From contig CAYGKM010000004.1 in the NCBI GenBank assembly GCA_964350695.1, forward strand, positions 62,001 through 126,000: a stretch of 64,000 nt of DNA, written 5' to 3'. Source of the stretch: TMED27 sp964350695. GTDB taxonomy: Bacteria; Pseudomonadota; Alphaproteobacteria; Micavibrionales; Micavibrionaceae. Below are positions 39,953 through 49,547 of the stretch, one piece after another. Numbering within the stretch: position 1 is the first letter of the stretch; each line of letters begins with the position of its first letter. The position numbers were made by a program, and so were the translations under genes. Below the pieces are notes generated by a model, which searched no databases, was not told the DNA's origin, and was given only the letters and a program-made list of their open reading frames with translations.

Positions 39953-40381
39953 TTAAAGAACTTCGTGCAGCTTTTCAAGAGCTTGAAGATACCCCTTTGC
40001 ACCCTGTCCCGCAATCACTTCCGTCGCGATCGGCTCTATATAAGAGATATGGCGGAATTTCTCCCGCGTTTTGGGGTCGGATAAATGCACCTCAATAATG
40101 GGGACATCTAAAAGCTTCAGCGCGTCATGGATCGCCACGGATGTATGCGTATACGCTGCTGCATTGATAATAACGCCCTCAAACGCGCCCTTCGCCTCTT
40201 GAATCCAGCCCACAAGCTCACCTTCATGGTTGCTCTGGCGAAAATCGATTGCTTGCCCAAGCGCTCCCGCTTTCTCAAGGCACATGCCTTTAATGTCATC
40301 CAGCGTCTGATCGCCGTAAATCTCCGGCTCGCGGCTCCCCAGCATGTTTAAATTCGGCCCGTTAAGAATAAGAATGCGCAA
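39953..40381 (-). CDS. aroQ: type II 3-dehydroquinate dehydratase
   Basis: 142 residues. Third step of the shikimate pathway, cytoplasmic. Signature LNGPNLNMLGSREPEIYG with R17 and catalytic Y22, the N-x-x-x-x-T-H-T-S-V block and VHLSDPKTREKFRHIS. Standard partner of accB in alphaproteobacteria; 34 bases upstream of accB. Confidence 0.95.
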   Translation of the reverse strand: MRILILNGPNLNMLGSREPEIYGDQTLDDIKGMCLEKAGALGQAIDFRQSNHEGELVGWIQEAKGAFEGVIINAAAYTHTSVAIHDALKLLDVPIIEVHLSDPKTREKFRHISYIEPIATEVIAGQGAKGYLQALEKLHEVL

Positions 40382-40394
40382 AATCAGCTATCTC

Positions 40395-40853
40395 CTAATG
40401 ATCCTTGTTCGGCGAAGGAATATCCCCCGGCGCCACGATATGCACACGTACGGTTAAATCTCCGTTTGCCTTTGTGCTGAGGGTTAAATCAAAATCATCC
40501 CCTATTCGAAGCGGTTCGGGAAGGTCCATCAACATAATATGATCCCCTGATGGATCTAATATATGCGTGGTTTTCGGCGCGATTGTAATGCTTTCCAACT
40601 CGCGCATCATCATCATATCGCCTTCCATATCATTGCTATGCATCTCTACCCGCCCCGCAATATCACTGCGTGCGGACACAATCTCCACCTCATTTGGCGT
40701 CGCATTCTCGATGCTCAAAAACGCCGCCCCGTGGCGCTGAACGGGTGAGGTCGCAAATGCATACGCATTGCTCACAGACACGTTTTGTTTATCGAGGCAG
40801 GCGCTAAGGCAGGCCGTGACCAAAATTAAAAATGTAAAATAAATGGATTTCAA
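40395..40853 (-). CDS. copper chaperone PCu(A)C
   Basis: 152 residues, lipoprotein-type signal (LSAC; Cys19). Periplasmic Cu(I) chaperone for cytochrome oxidase. The canonical copper site H-x10-M-x21-H-x-M is exact here: H72, M83, H105, M107. Met-rich loop DMMMM precedes M83. It is followed by two DsbA-like genes in the same direction. Links to the SCO-like protein at 7645-8286. Confidence 0.93.
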   Translation of the reverse strand: MKSIYFTFLILVTACLSACLDKQNVSVSNAYAFATSPVQRHGAAFLSIENATPNEVEIVSARSDIAGRVEMHSNDMEGDMMMMRELESITIAPKTTHILDPSGDHIMLMDLPEPLRIGDDFDLTLSTKANGDLTVRVHIVAPGDIPSPNKDH

Positions 40854-40868
40854 AAGCTTAATCTTTCT

Positions 40869-41474
40869 CTAATTTTGTCTTGCGGTCGCAAAAAAGTTCA
40901 CAAAGTTATCGGCATTCGGAATAGGGTCACTCACTTGCAATAACATATCCTTGCCAATCAAAAACGCAGGTATAGAGCGCCCGCCCAAATGTTGCAAGAT
41001 CTCCGTATTTTTTTCAAGCGCGTCCATGACCTCTTGGCTTTCAATATCCTTTTTCAAGCGCTCATAATCCAGCTCCAGATAAGTCGCAAGCGCGCTCACC
41101 ATATCCCCTTTGATCTCTTCAAAATTCTCGATCATATATAAATGCGCATCCAAAAACCGCTCCTGCAAGCCCGCCGCATACACAGCCTTTGACGCCAGCA
41201 TCCCGTCTTCGGTCACAGACAGCATCGGCCGCACCGCATAATTTACATGCCCGTCGCGGCTCAAGGCCTCGGTAATAACAGGATGCATTTGTTGGCAATG
41301 CGGACAGCTATAATCCAGAAATTCCACAACCGTAAGATCGGCCTCTTCATGCGTAAACGCATACCCGCTCTCCAGCTTCATCGCCGAATGCTTGACCCAC
41401 ATGGTTTGAACAACCAAAAAGCCAAAATACCCTGCGATAAGAACCGCCAGCCCAATGAAAATACGGAAGATCAT
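40869..41474 (-). CDS. DsbA-family thiol oxidoreductase, membrane-anchored
   Basis: 201 residues. N-terminal membrane anchor (residues 2-24), then a thioredoxin-type active site C57-P-H-C60 (FLDYSCPHCQQMHP), the cis-proline region (RSIPAFLIG). Periplasmic. It probably oxidises or isomerises disulfides. Ten bases downstream of the next, longer DsbA-like gene; tandem DsbAs suggest distinct substrates. Confidence 0.88.
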   Translation of the reverse strand: MIFRIFIGLAVLIAGYFGFLVVQTMWVKHSAMKLESGYAFTHEEADLTVVEFLDYSCPHCQQMHPVITEALSRDGHVNYAVRPMLSVTEDGMLASKAVYAAGLQERFLDAHLYMIENFEEIKGDMVSALATYLELDYERLKKDIESQEVMDALEKNTEILQHLGGRSIPAFLIGKDMLLQVSDPIPNADNFVNFFATARQN

Positions 41475-41484
41475 GGTTTAAGGC

Positions 41485-42243
41485 CTATCCTTCTTTATCA
41501 GCCTTCTTCGCACGCTCTTTGGCCACTGCGTCTTTAAGCCCGTCTACGCCGACATATCCGGGAATAAACGTCTTGCCGATTACGAACGCAGGCGTGCCCT
41601 GAACGCCGATCTTTTGCGATAGCTCCATGTCTTTCGCCAATTGCTGATTAATTTCTTGTGAGTTCGCATCGACTTTCATCTTTTCAACATCAAGCCCCAT
41701 ATTCCTTGCGATTTTCTCAAGCTCGCCCTCTTCTTTCGGGCCTGCATGGTCCATCAATGCGGTATGATATTCAAAATATTTGCCCTGCTTCTTCGCCGCC
41801 AGCGCCCATGTAGCAGCGGTTCTGGATGTCGGCCCGAGGATCGGCATTTCTTTGAAAACAATCCGTACATTCGGATCATCCTCGACCACCTTTTGCAAAT
41901 CAGGCAAGGCGCGCTTGCAGTATCCGCAATTATAATCAAAGAATTCAACAATCGTAATATCGCCGTCTTTGTTCCCGAAAACTGTCTCGGCCGGATCATT
42001 TAATGTCTTGTAATTATCTTCAATCATTGCCGCCGCTTTTTCCGCGCTTTCCTTTTTCATGTTGGCTTCATGCAAAGACACGGCTTCAAAAATCACACCG
42101 GGATTTTCAAGCAAATAGGATTTAACCAGCGCGCCAATCTCTTCTTTTTGCGTGGCTGAAAATTCTTCTGCCGCCGCAGGGCTGACCGCCAAAAGCGATA
42201 ATGCGCTAAAACAAAGCAGTCCTGTTTTAAAAGTCTTTGTCAT
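41485..42243 (-). CDS. DsbA-family protein (DsbA/Com1-like)
   Basis: 252 residues. Cleavable signal (SPAAA), an 80-residue helical N-terminal region (ATQKEEIGALVKSYLLENPG) as in the DsbA/Com1 type, active site C106-G-Y-C109 in EFFDYNCGYCKRALPD and cis-Pro loop GTPAFVIG. Periplasmic oxidase or isomerase. In one operon direction with the second DsbA and PCu(A)C. Confidence 0.9.
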   Translation of the reverse strand: MTKTFKTGLLCFSALSLLAVSPAAAEEFSATQKEEIGALVKSYLLENPGVIFEAVSLHEANMKKESAEKAAAMIEDNYKTLNDPAETVFGNKDGDITIVEFFDYNCGYCKRALPDLQKVVEDDPNVRIVFKEMPILGPTSRTAATWALAAKKQGKYFEYHTALMDHAGPKEEGELEKIARNMGLDVEKMKVDANSQEINQQLAKDMELSQKIGVQGTPAFVIGKTFIPGYVGVDGLKDAVAKERAKKADKEG

Positions 42244-42310
42244 CTGTATAGTCTCCTTTTTCTCTATTACCTGATTTATACTTTATTCTAACATTGCCGT
42301 ATGTAAAGGG

Positions 42311-43714
42311 TTATCCTTGCGTTTCCAGCTCTTCCAAATTGCCGATATGCACCAATAAATCCTTCGCCTGCAGCCATTCCGGGCTTCCGTTTTTAAAACT
42401 CTTCAGCGCCTCTTCCGCTTGCGTGCGGGCATATGGAATGTTGCGCTGTAAAACCGCTTCCTCCGCCAGATGTAGCTTCGCTTCGCCGTCTTGCCCCAGC
42501 CGCCCATAGGCGGTTGCCAGTAAACGCTGCGCTTGTGAGGATCTCTTTTCGGTGCGCAGCGCTTTCTTCAAATGCGTAACCGCCTCGCTTAAGCGCGCCC
42601 TGTCATTCCCGCTTTCAATCAATGCATGCGCCAGGGCAATCCGCAAAAGCGCCTCTTCGGGTTTCAGTTCAACCGCTTTGCGATAGGCCGGAATGCCTTC
42701 TTCTATGCGGCTGAAATCTACCAACATCTGGCCTTTCAACTCATGGAAATACGCATTATTCGGCTCTTCCGCGATCAACGCATCAATCTGTTTAATCGCG
42801 CCGGGAATTTCATTCGTCCTATACGCCGCAATTGCTCTGGCATATCGCGCCGCCACAGATTCATCGCGGCTATCATATTCCCACTCAATTTGATGCGGCC
42901 GAATAAACCCGATCAACTTTGCCTTCATCCGTGCATGCTTCTCCACCCATTCAGGCGGGTAGGGGACATCGCCTAATGTCGATTTTGCCACCAGCGCTTC
43001 AATCGCCTGAATCCGGTTATCGGTTAGCGGGTGCGTCCGCGCATATTCAACTTGGCGGCTCGCAGGCACATATTCCTGCCCTTTAAGCTTTTCAAAAAAT
43101 GTTCCCAACCCTGTTGGGTTAATCCCTGCGCTGGCCATAAATGAATACGCCGCCTGATCGGCCGAGGATTCATTCACCCTGCTATGCGCGAGAAAGTTTC
43201 GCCCTGCAATATGGCTCGTCCCTGAAATCACCGCATTCGCCGCGCGCCCGTCACCTGTCGCAATCGCCGCGCCAATTCCTAAAACCATCCCCAAAATGCT
43301 CTGATATGATGCCCGCTCAAACGCCGCCCGCGTCCCCACCAAATGCCCGCCGGAAATATGGCCGATCTCGTGCGCCAAAACCCCGATCACCTCTCCGGGA
43401 TTATCGGTTTTTTCAATCAATCCGGTGTAAAAGAAAACATTCGCCCCGCCCGCAACAAACGCATTCACTTGGTCGCTTTGCACCAAAACAAGATCCACAC
43501 TGCTCGGGTCAAGCTGCGCGGCCTTCAAAAGCGGGTTCATCCACTCTCTGAAAGTGCTTTCAATCTCGCTGTCGCGGATAATCGGCGGGGATTTTTGTTG
43601 CGCTTTTGCTCCGGCACTTACAAAAGAAATGCTCAAAAAAAGCACAAGCAGCAAGCAACTCTTGGCGAATGACTTCAGATAAGGTTCAATACTATGATAC
43701 ATGCTTATAAACAT
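42311..43714 (-). CDS. M48-family metalloprotease with TPR repeats (BepA-like)
   Basis: 467 residues. Signal/anchor at residues 15-38, zinc motif H115-E-I-G-H119 followed by the Glu ligand near NESSADQAAY, and C-terminal tetratricopeptide-like repeats from residue 290 (AYRTNEIPGAIKQIDALI; AYRKAVELKPEEALLRIALAHAL). Like E. coli BepA it probably clears stalled outer-membrane proteins in the periplasm. Start 43714 is used; a Met at 43702 is also possible. Divergent from a small membrane gene. Confidence 0.93.
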   Translation of the reverse strand: MFISMYHSIEPYLKSFAKSCLLLVLFLSISFVSAGAKAQQKSPPIIRDSEIESTFREWMNPLLKAAQLDPSSVDLVLVQSDQVNAFVAGGANVFFYTGLIEKTDNPGEVIGVLAHEIGHISGGHLVGTRAAFERASYQSILGMVLGIGAAIATGDGRAANAVISGTSHIAGRNFLAHSRVNESSADQAAYSFMASAGINPTGLGTFFEKLKGQEYVPASRQVEYARTHPLTDNRIQAIEALVAKSTLGDVPYPPEWVEKHARMKAKLIGFIRPHQIEWEYDSRDESVAARYARAIAAYRTNEIPGAIKQIDALIAEEPNNAYFHELKGQMLVDFSRIEEGIPAYRKAVELKPEEALLRIALAHALIESGNDRARLSEAVTHLKKALRTEKRSSQAQRLLATAYGRLGQDGEAKLHLAEEAVLQRNIPYARTQAEEALKSFKNGSPEWLQAKDLLVHIGNLEELETQG

Positions 43715-43749
43715 TCGCTTAAAACTAACATCAGGTTACAATATAGGCC

Positions 43750-44094
43750 ATGCATTTTATTCTACAATGGATTGATTTTATCTGGCTTCCCCTGATGATG
43801 GTGGTTGTCAGCAAAAACCAGCGCATCTTTGCCGCAGGGTTTTTCGCCGCCTGTGCCTTTATGATGCGCATGGAAGTCGAGCTGATGACCTCCACAGGCT
43901 TTGTCACAGGGATGCTGCCGCTGATGCAAAGCCATGTGTTTTATCGCGGCATTGTGGTCTATAGCCTCTTTTATGGCCTCTATCTCGCGCTATGCCTGTA
44001 TTCCCCAAATGCCCGCAACGTTATACTCATGGCCGCCTCGATTACGATTTTCTTCGCCGCCAGCGTCGTTTCTATGTTAGTGATGCTTCTATGA
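43750..44094 (+). CDS. small integral membrane protein
   Basis: 114 residues with four hydrophobic segments (WIDFIWLPLMMVVV, IFAAGFFAACAFMM, VFYRGIVVYSLFYGLYLALCLY, NVILMAASITIFFAASVVSMLVML). No family recognised. Its stop overlaps the rlmE start (ATGA), so it is translationally coupled to rRNA methylation. Confidence 0.65.
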   Translation: MHFILQWIDFIWLPLMMVVVSKNQRIFAAGFFAACAFMMRMEVELMTSTGFVTGMLPLMQSHVFYRGIVVYSLFYGLYLALCLYSPNARNVILMAASITIFFAASVVSMLVMLL

Positions 44095-44783
44095 GTAGAA
44101 ATAAAGCCAAAGAAAAAGTCAAAACCGCAAAAGGGCGCAAATCAGGCTCTACGCGCTGGTTAAAACGCCAATTAAACGACCCTTACGTCACGAAAGCCGA
44201 AAAAGACGGCCTTCGCGGGCGCGCAGCCTATAAACTACTGGAAATAAATGAAAAACTGGATTTTTTGCGTGAAGGCCAAACCATCGTTGATCTCGGCGCC
44301 GCGCCGGGCGGTTGGTGCCAAATCGCCACCGCAAAAGGCGCGCGCGTTGTCGCGATTGATCTGCTCGAAGTCGATGAAATGCCGAATATGGATTTCATCC
44401 AAATGGATTTTATGGCTGATGATGCCCCCGATATTCTCAAAAACATGATCAAAAAATATGATGAAACTGGCCTCGCCGACGCGGTGATATCCGATATGGC
44501 CCCCAATACCACGGGGCATAAACAAACCGATCACCTCAAAATTATGGTCGTTGTTGAAGCCGCTTATTACTTCGCAATTGAGGTTCTAAAGCCAGACGGC
44601 CTCTTTATCGCCAAGGTCCGTCAGGGCGGCGCGCAAAACACGTTGGTGGCGGAACTGAAGAAAAGCTTCAAAACCATCAAACACATCAAACCCCCAGCCA
44701 GCCGCAAGGAATCCTCCGAAACCTACCTCATCGCGCAAGGGTTCAGGGGTCACACGCCAGAGGCTGACAATCAAACGCAATAA
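44091..44783 (+). CDS. rlmE: 23S rRNA (uridine2552-2'-O)-methyltransferase RlmE
   Basis: 230 residues from ATG 44091 (the longer frame is trimmed). Class I fold: IVDLGAAPGGWCQIA, catalytic D in VISDMAPNTTG, K in IAKVRQGG, E in KESSETYLIAQGF. Acts on the assembled large subunit. Basic N-terminus (SRNKAKEKVKTAKGRKSGS). Its 3' end overlaps a convergent hypothetical gene (44743-45072). Confidence 0.96.
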   Translation: MSRNKAKEKVKTAKGRKSGSTRWLKRQLNDPYVTKAEKDGLRGRAAYKLLEINEKLDFLREGQTIVDLGAAPGGWCQIATAKGARVVAIDLLEVDEMPNMDFIQMDFMADDAPDILKNMIKKYDETGLADAVISDMAPNTTGHKQTDHLKIMVVVEAAYYFAIEVLKPDGLFIAKVRQGGAQNTLVAELKKSFKTIKHIKPPASRKESSETYLIAQGFRGHTPEADNQTQ

Positions 44784-45072
44784 GCCCTTGTTTCAGGCGG
44801 TCAACGCCGACCGTAACGCGTCTATTTGCACCGTCAGACAGCAATCCTCGCTGTGCAATCTTAAGAAGCTCGCTCGGCGCTAAAACAGCATACCGATATT
44901 TGTCTTCTGGATCTTCGCTTCCTTGTGCATGAACGGCATTGTCAAATCTCACCACGGTTGTCGTATTGTTGAGACCCCGCGCTAAGCGTTTTAAATATTC
45001 GCGCTCTTCTGCATGTATATTGGGGATATCGCGAATTGAAACCAATGTTCCTGAATGTTTAGGTACGTCCAT
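44743..45072 (-). CDS. hypothetical protein
   Basis: 109 residues, overlapping the rlmE 3' end by 41 bases. Mostly helical with a final LIAFDCQPLACDP. No signal or family recognised. The start region (ATG 45072) has no clear SD on the minus strand. Real-gene status is moderate; the codon choice is like its neighbours. Confidence 0.4.
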   Translation of the reverse strand: MDVPKHSGTLVSIRDIPNIHAEEREYLKRLARGLNNTTTVVRFDNAVHAQGSEDPEDKYRYAVLAPSELLKIAQRGLLSDGANRRVTVGVDRLKQGLIAFDCQPLACDP

Positions 45073-45219
45073 GAAAAAACTCCATAATTTTTTTTACATA
45101 ATAAAATAAAAGAATCTTTTATGCAAGTTCAAAGGTAACAAAAAACTTTTCTTTACATCTTCTCATTTTCCGCTATAACTCTCTTGCAAATTAACCGTTT
45201 AAATACAGGCATTTGCAAC

Positions 45220-46704
<1,485 letters not shown>

Positions 46705-46707
46705 GCT

Positions 46708-47148
46708 CTATCCAAAAAATTTCGGAGGAGATGCAGGCGGGCCCGGCAGGTCATGCTCATTTTCAACAAAAGCAACGGGGCATGCGGGAGGGGGAGAAGG
46801 TCCACGCAAATATTGCCCCTCGTCATTTCTCTCAAACACAGAGCCTGTAAGGGTTTCTATGTTTTCAATGATGTCGCCAATAGAGGAAGGATTATGATCA
46901 TCCGATAAAAAAGATATTCTATTTTCATTAAAATTTGAACTGTCTACTACAAACCCGGATTTGTCTAAAATTTGGGCAAGCTCGTCGCGAAATCCTTCCA
47001 TATCCTCTTGGTTTTCGTCACAAAATTCGAATGTGAGTCTTATTATGTGCCGCGGTTCATCAAGCTTTCCAGCTAAACCCGGTATCAAAAGTCTACTATT
47101 ATAAGTAGCTGAGGCATTCTCTAACGCATTTTTAAGCTCTGGACTCAT
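46708..47148 (-). CDS. hypothetical protein
   Basis: 146 residues. Negative charge (DENQEDMEGFRDELAQILDKSG), a predicted alpha/beta fold and a Pro-rich C-terminus (GPSPPPACP, GPPASPPKFFG). ATG at 47148 is preceded by AGGAGAT. No family recognised; AT-richer than the guaB it faces. Confidence 0.5.
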   Translation of the reverse strand: MSPELKNALENASATYNSRLLIPGLAGKLDEPRHIIRLTFEFCDENQEDMEGFRDELAQILDKSGFVVDSSNFNENRISFLSDDHNPSSIGDIIENIETLTGSVFERNDEGQYLRGPSPPPACPVAFVENEHDLPGPPASPPKFFG

Positions 47149-47346
47149 AATAATCTCCTGTTACTTAGAGTATATTCTCATAATTAATTTTTAATTAAAA
47201 AACCCCGTGACCTTTCCCCGCTTTATGTTACAAGGGGCGGCGCTATCGGCGTTTCGCTTTGGTTTTTCACAAGGCATGAGGCGCGAAGCGTATAGAAATA
47301 CGTGGGCAATGAATAACGCTGTGAAAAGCCAAATGGAAATGACGAG

Positions 47347-48744
47347 ATGAAACCAGCAAGCCGTATACAAGCGACCATAGAAGTCCTCGATAACATCGCC
47401 GCCAATGAGCGCGTGCCGATGGATTCCGTCGTGGGTGACTATATGCGCCATCGCCGCTATATCGGCGCTAAAGATCGCAACGAAATCGCAGAGCGCGCCT
47501 ATAACATGATGCGCGCCCGTGCCCGTCTCGGCTGGTGGCTCGCCAAAATCGGCGCCGAAGACACGGCCCGCTATCACGTGATCGCATGGCTCGCTTTGGG
47601 CGAAAACGGCGGTGACGGTGTGGATACAGGCCGCATAAAAGAACTGTTCGATGGCTCGAATTATTCACCGCCAGTCCTCGAAGAACAAGAGCTGAAACGC
47701 TTCGAGCATATGAAAGGCCGCACGCTAAGCCATCCTGATATGCCTGTGGAAGTGCGCGTCGAATGCCCGCCGCTTTATGAAGACAAACTAAAATCCTATT
47801 TCGGCGATGCTTTTGAAGAAGAAATGACCGCGCTGCTCTTCCCTGCCACGCTGGATTTGCGTGTAAACACCTTCACCAGCTCCCGCGACGAGGCAAAAGC
47901 CTCGCTCAAAGCCGACGGTGTCGAAACGGAAGAAACAACCCTCTCGCCTTGGGGTTTGCGCTGCCAATCAAAATCATACCTCGCCAAAACCAAAGCCCTG
48001 CTGAAAGGCCGCGTTTCCATCCAAGACGAAGGCAGCCAGTTGATCTCATATCTCTGCGCCGCCAAGCCGGGCATGCAAGTCCTTGATTTTTGCGCGGGAG
48101 CAGGGGGCAAAACACTGGCTTTGGGCGCAGCTATGCAGCGCAAAGGCCGCATCGTCGCCATGGATAACGACACCCGCCGCCTTGAAAAAGGCCGTGACCG
48201 TTACAAAAAGGCCGGCATTGCCGACATCATCGAAGTCCGCAGCCTTGAAGACGAAAAAAACCGCAAATGGCTGAAGCGCCAAAAAGGCAAATTCGATATC
48301 GTCCTGACCGATGTTCCCTGCACGGGAACAGGCACATGGCGTCGCAACCCCGATATGCGCTGGCGCGTGTTCGGCCCTTCATTAGAAGAGCTCATGGCCA
48401 TCCAAACCGAGATCATCGACAAAGCCGCAACCCTCGTAAAAGACGGCGGCCGCTTCGTCTATGCCACATGTTCACTTCTGGCGGAGGAAAACGAGCACCA
48501 AATCGAACGCTTCCTCAAAGACAACCCCGATTTTACTGTTTTGCCTGTTTCAGATATTTGGAAACCAGGTCAAACAAATTTGTTATCTGACAAGACGCAA
48601 GGAGCGGAGCATACCAAAGCGTATGCGAGTGACGCAGCAACGATGTCAGAGGACAAATTGGGCAGACCTTTTATGCGTCTCACTCCGCATCGCCACGGCA
48701 CAGACGGCTTCTTCACCGCCATCCTCACCAAAAAATTGACATAA
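47347..48744 (+). CDS. rsmB: RsmB-type rRNA (cytosine-C5) methyltransferase
   Basis: 465 residues. N-terminal NusB-like helical domain (1-130), then the Rossmann domain: LDFCAGAGGKTLALGA, MDNDTRRLEKGRDR, VLTDVPCTGTGTWRRNPD and FVYATCSLLAEENEHQI (catalytic Cys in TCS). The C-terminal RLTPHRHGTDGFFTAIL is the family ending. Between them sits a 29-residue insert coded by the palindrome at 48575-48660 that homologues lack, without breaking the frame. Acts on 16S rRNA C967 in E. coli; target here inferred. Confidence 0.92.
   Translation: MKPASRIQATIEVLDNIAANERVPMDSVVGDYMRHRRYIGAKDRNEIAERAYNMMRARARLGWWLAKIGAEDTARYHVIAWLALGENGGDGVDTGRIKELFDGSNYSPPVLEEQELKRFEHMKGRTLSHPDMPVEVRVECPPLYEDKLKSYFGDAFEEEMTALLFPATLDLRVNTFTSSRDEAKASLKADGVETEETTLSPWGLRCQSKSYLAKTKALLKGRVSIQDEGSQLISYLCAAKPGMQVLDFCAGAGGKTLALGAAMQRKGRIVAMDNDTRRLEKGRDRYKKAGIADIIEVRSLEDEKNRKWLKRQKGKFDIVLTDVPCTGTGTWRRNPDMRWRVFGPSLEELMAIQTEIIDKAATLVKDGGRFVYATCSLLAEENEHQIERFLKDNPDFTVLPVSDIWKPGQTNLLSDKTQGAEHTKAYASDAATMSEDKLGRPFMRLTPHRHGTDGFFTAILTKKLT
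48575..48660. repeat. 86-bp imperfect palindrome inserted in frame in rsmB
   Basis: Left outer arm CAAATTTGTTATCTGACA (48575-48592) pairs with right arm TGTCAGAGGACAAATTG (48644-48660); inner arms GCATAC (48609-48614) and GTATGC (48621-48626). Both pairs share the centre at 48617.5. The insert keeps the rsmB frame open, as Rickettsia palindromic elements do. Confidence 0.82.
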
Positions 48745-48789
48745 CTTTATTTGTGGGATAAAACACCTCTCATAATTGGAGGACGTAAT

Positions 48790-49209
48790 ATGTCAGATAT
48801 ACAAGAAGAACCACAAGCTTCTGCCCTTAATAAACAATGGTATGCCGTGTGTGCAGAGGATCATGACGAGCTAGATATCGATGAAGCCACAGAATATGAT
48901 GATGAGCTTGGTGTTCTATGGGACGCGCAAGAGGTGGAAATATCTCCCGAACTCGATGAAGCTTTAGAGGCGTTGAGATGCCAAACCTACGAGGTTCGTG
49001 ACGCTTTAGAACAGATCGTTAAAAATGACCCAACGAAGAAAGCCATCTGGAATGAATATATTGCCCTCACGGAGCGGAAATATAAGGGAGAGAATGGAGG
49101 CCTTGTTAAAGCACAAAACGAAGACGATGCAGTGGACGTGCTTAAGGCTTCGCATAGCTCCCCTGAAGTTTTGAGCTTTCATGTCGTTCCTCCTCACCTC
49201 GCTTCGTAA
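48790..49209 (+). CDS. hypothetical acidic protein
   Basis: 139 residues from ATG 48790 (GGAGGA site seven bases upstream). Very acidic N-terminal half (EDHDELDIDEATEYDDELGVL). No family recognised, no signal peptide. Followed after 8 bases by a second hypothetical gene on the same strand. Confidence 0.5.
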   Translation: MSDIQEEPQASALNKQWYAVCAEDHDELDIDEATEYDDELGVLWDAQEVEISPELDEALEALRCQTYEVRDALEQIVKNDPTKKAIWNEYIALTERKYKGENGGLVKAQNEDDAVDVLKASHSSPEVLSFHVVPPHLAS

Positions 49210-49217
49210 ACAAAAAA

Positions 49218-49493
49218 ATGACCGCATATTACGAATTCAGAATTGCGGTCGCCCCTGAGGGCGAAGAAAACTGGCAGCAACAGCCGGAAGTCTTTCCCGC
49301 GCAAACTCATGAAGAGCGCAGCCGCGTTTTTAACGATCTATTGATTGCCCGCCGCAAAGACGGCTTAAGAGGCCTGTTCCTCGAATCCGAAAGTCTGGAG
49401 GACGCAAAAGCATATCTGGAAAAAACACCGCCCCAAAAAATACCTACCTTCTTTATTGCCCACGCCCCGCGCGATTACAGCGAATTCCATTAA
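49218..49493 (+). CDS. hypothetical protein
   Basis: 91 residues; start ATG 49218 with no clear SD. Compact, with YYEFRIAVAPEGEENW start and an APRDYSEFH end. Possibly an operon with the preceding gene; no domain recognised. Ended by a terminator shared with metE. Confidence 0.5.
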   Translation: MTAYYEFRIAVAPEGEENWQQQPEVFPAQTHEERSRVFNDLLIARRKDGLRGLFLESESLEDAKAYLEKTPPQKIPTFFIAHAPRDYSEFH

Positions 49494-49494
49494 A

Positions 49495-49520
49495 AAAGCC
49501 CGCATATCTCCGCGGGCTTT
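49495..49520. terminator. bidirectional terminator
   Basis: 9-bp stem AAAGCCCGC (49495-49503)/GCGGGCTTT (49512-49520). A second copy of GCGGGCTTT follows at 49530-49538, so the right arm is duplicated. Sits between two convergent genes. Confidence 0.8.
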
Positions 49521-49547
49521 CTCGTATCTCGCGGGCTTTAAAAGTGT

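Noticed and set aside
47191..47577. Minus-strand ORF before rsmB with a hydrophobic middle
   Set aside because: Overlaps the rsmB start for 230 bases and has no SD or conserved block.
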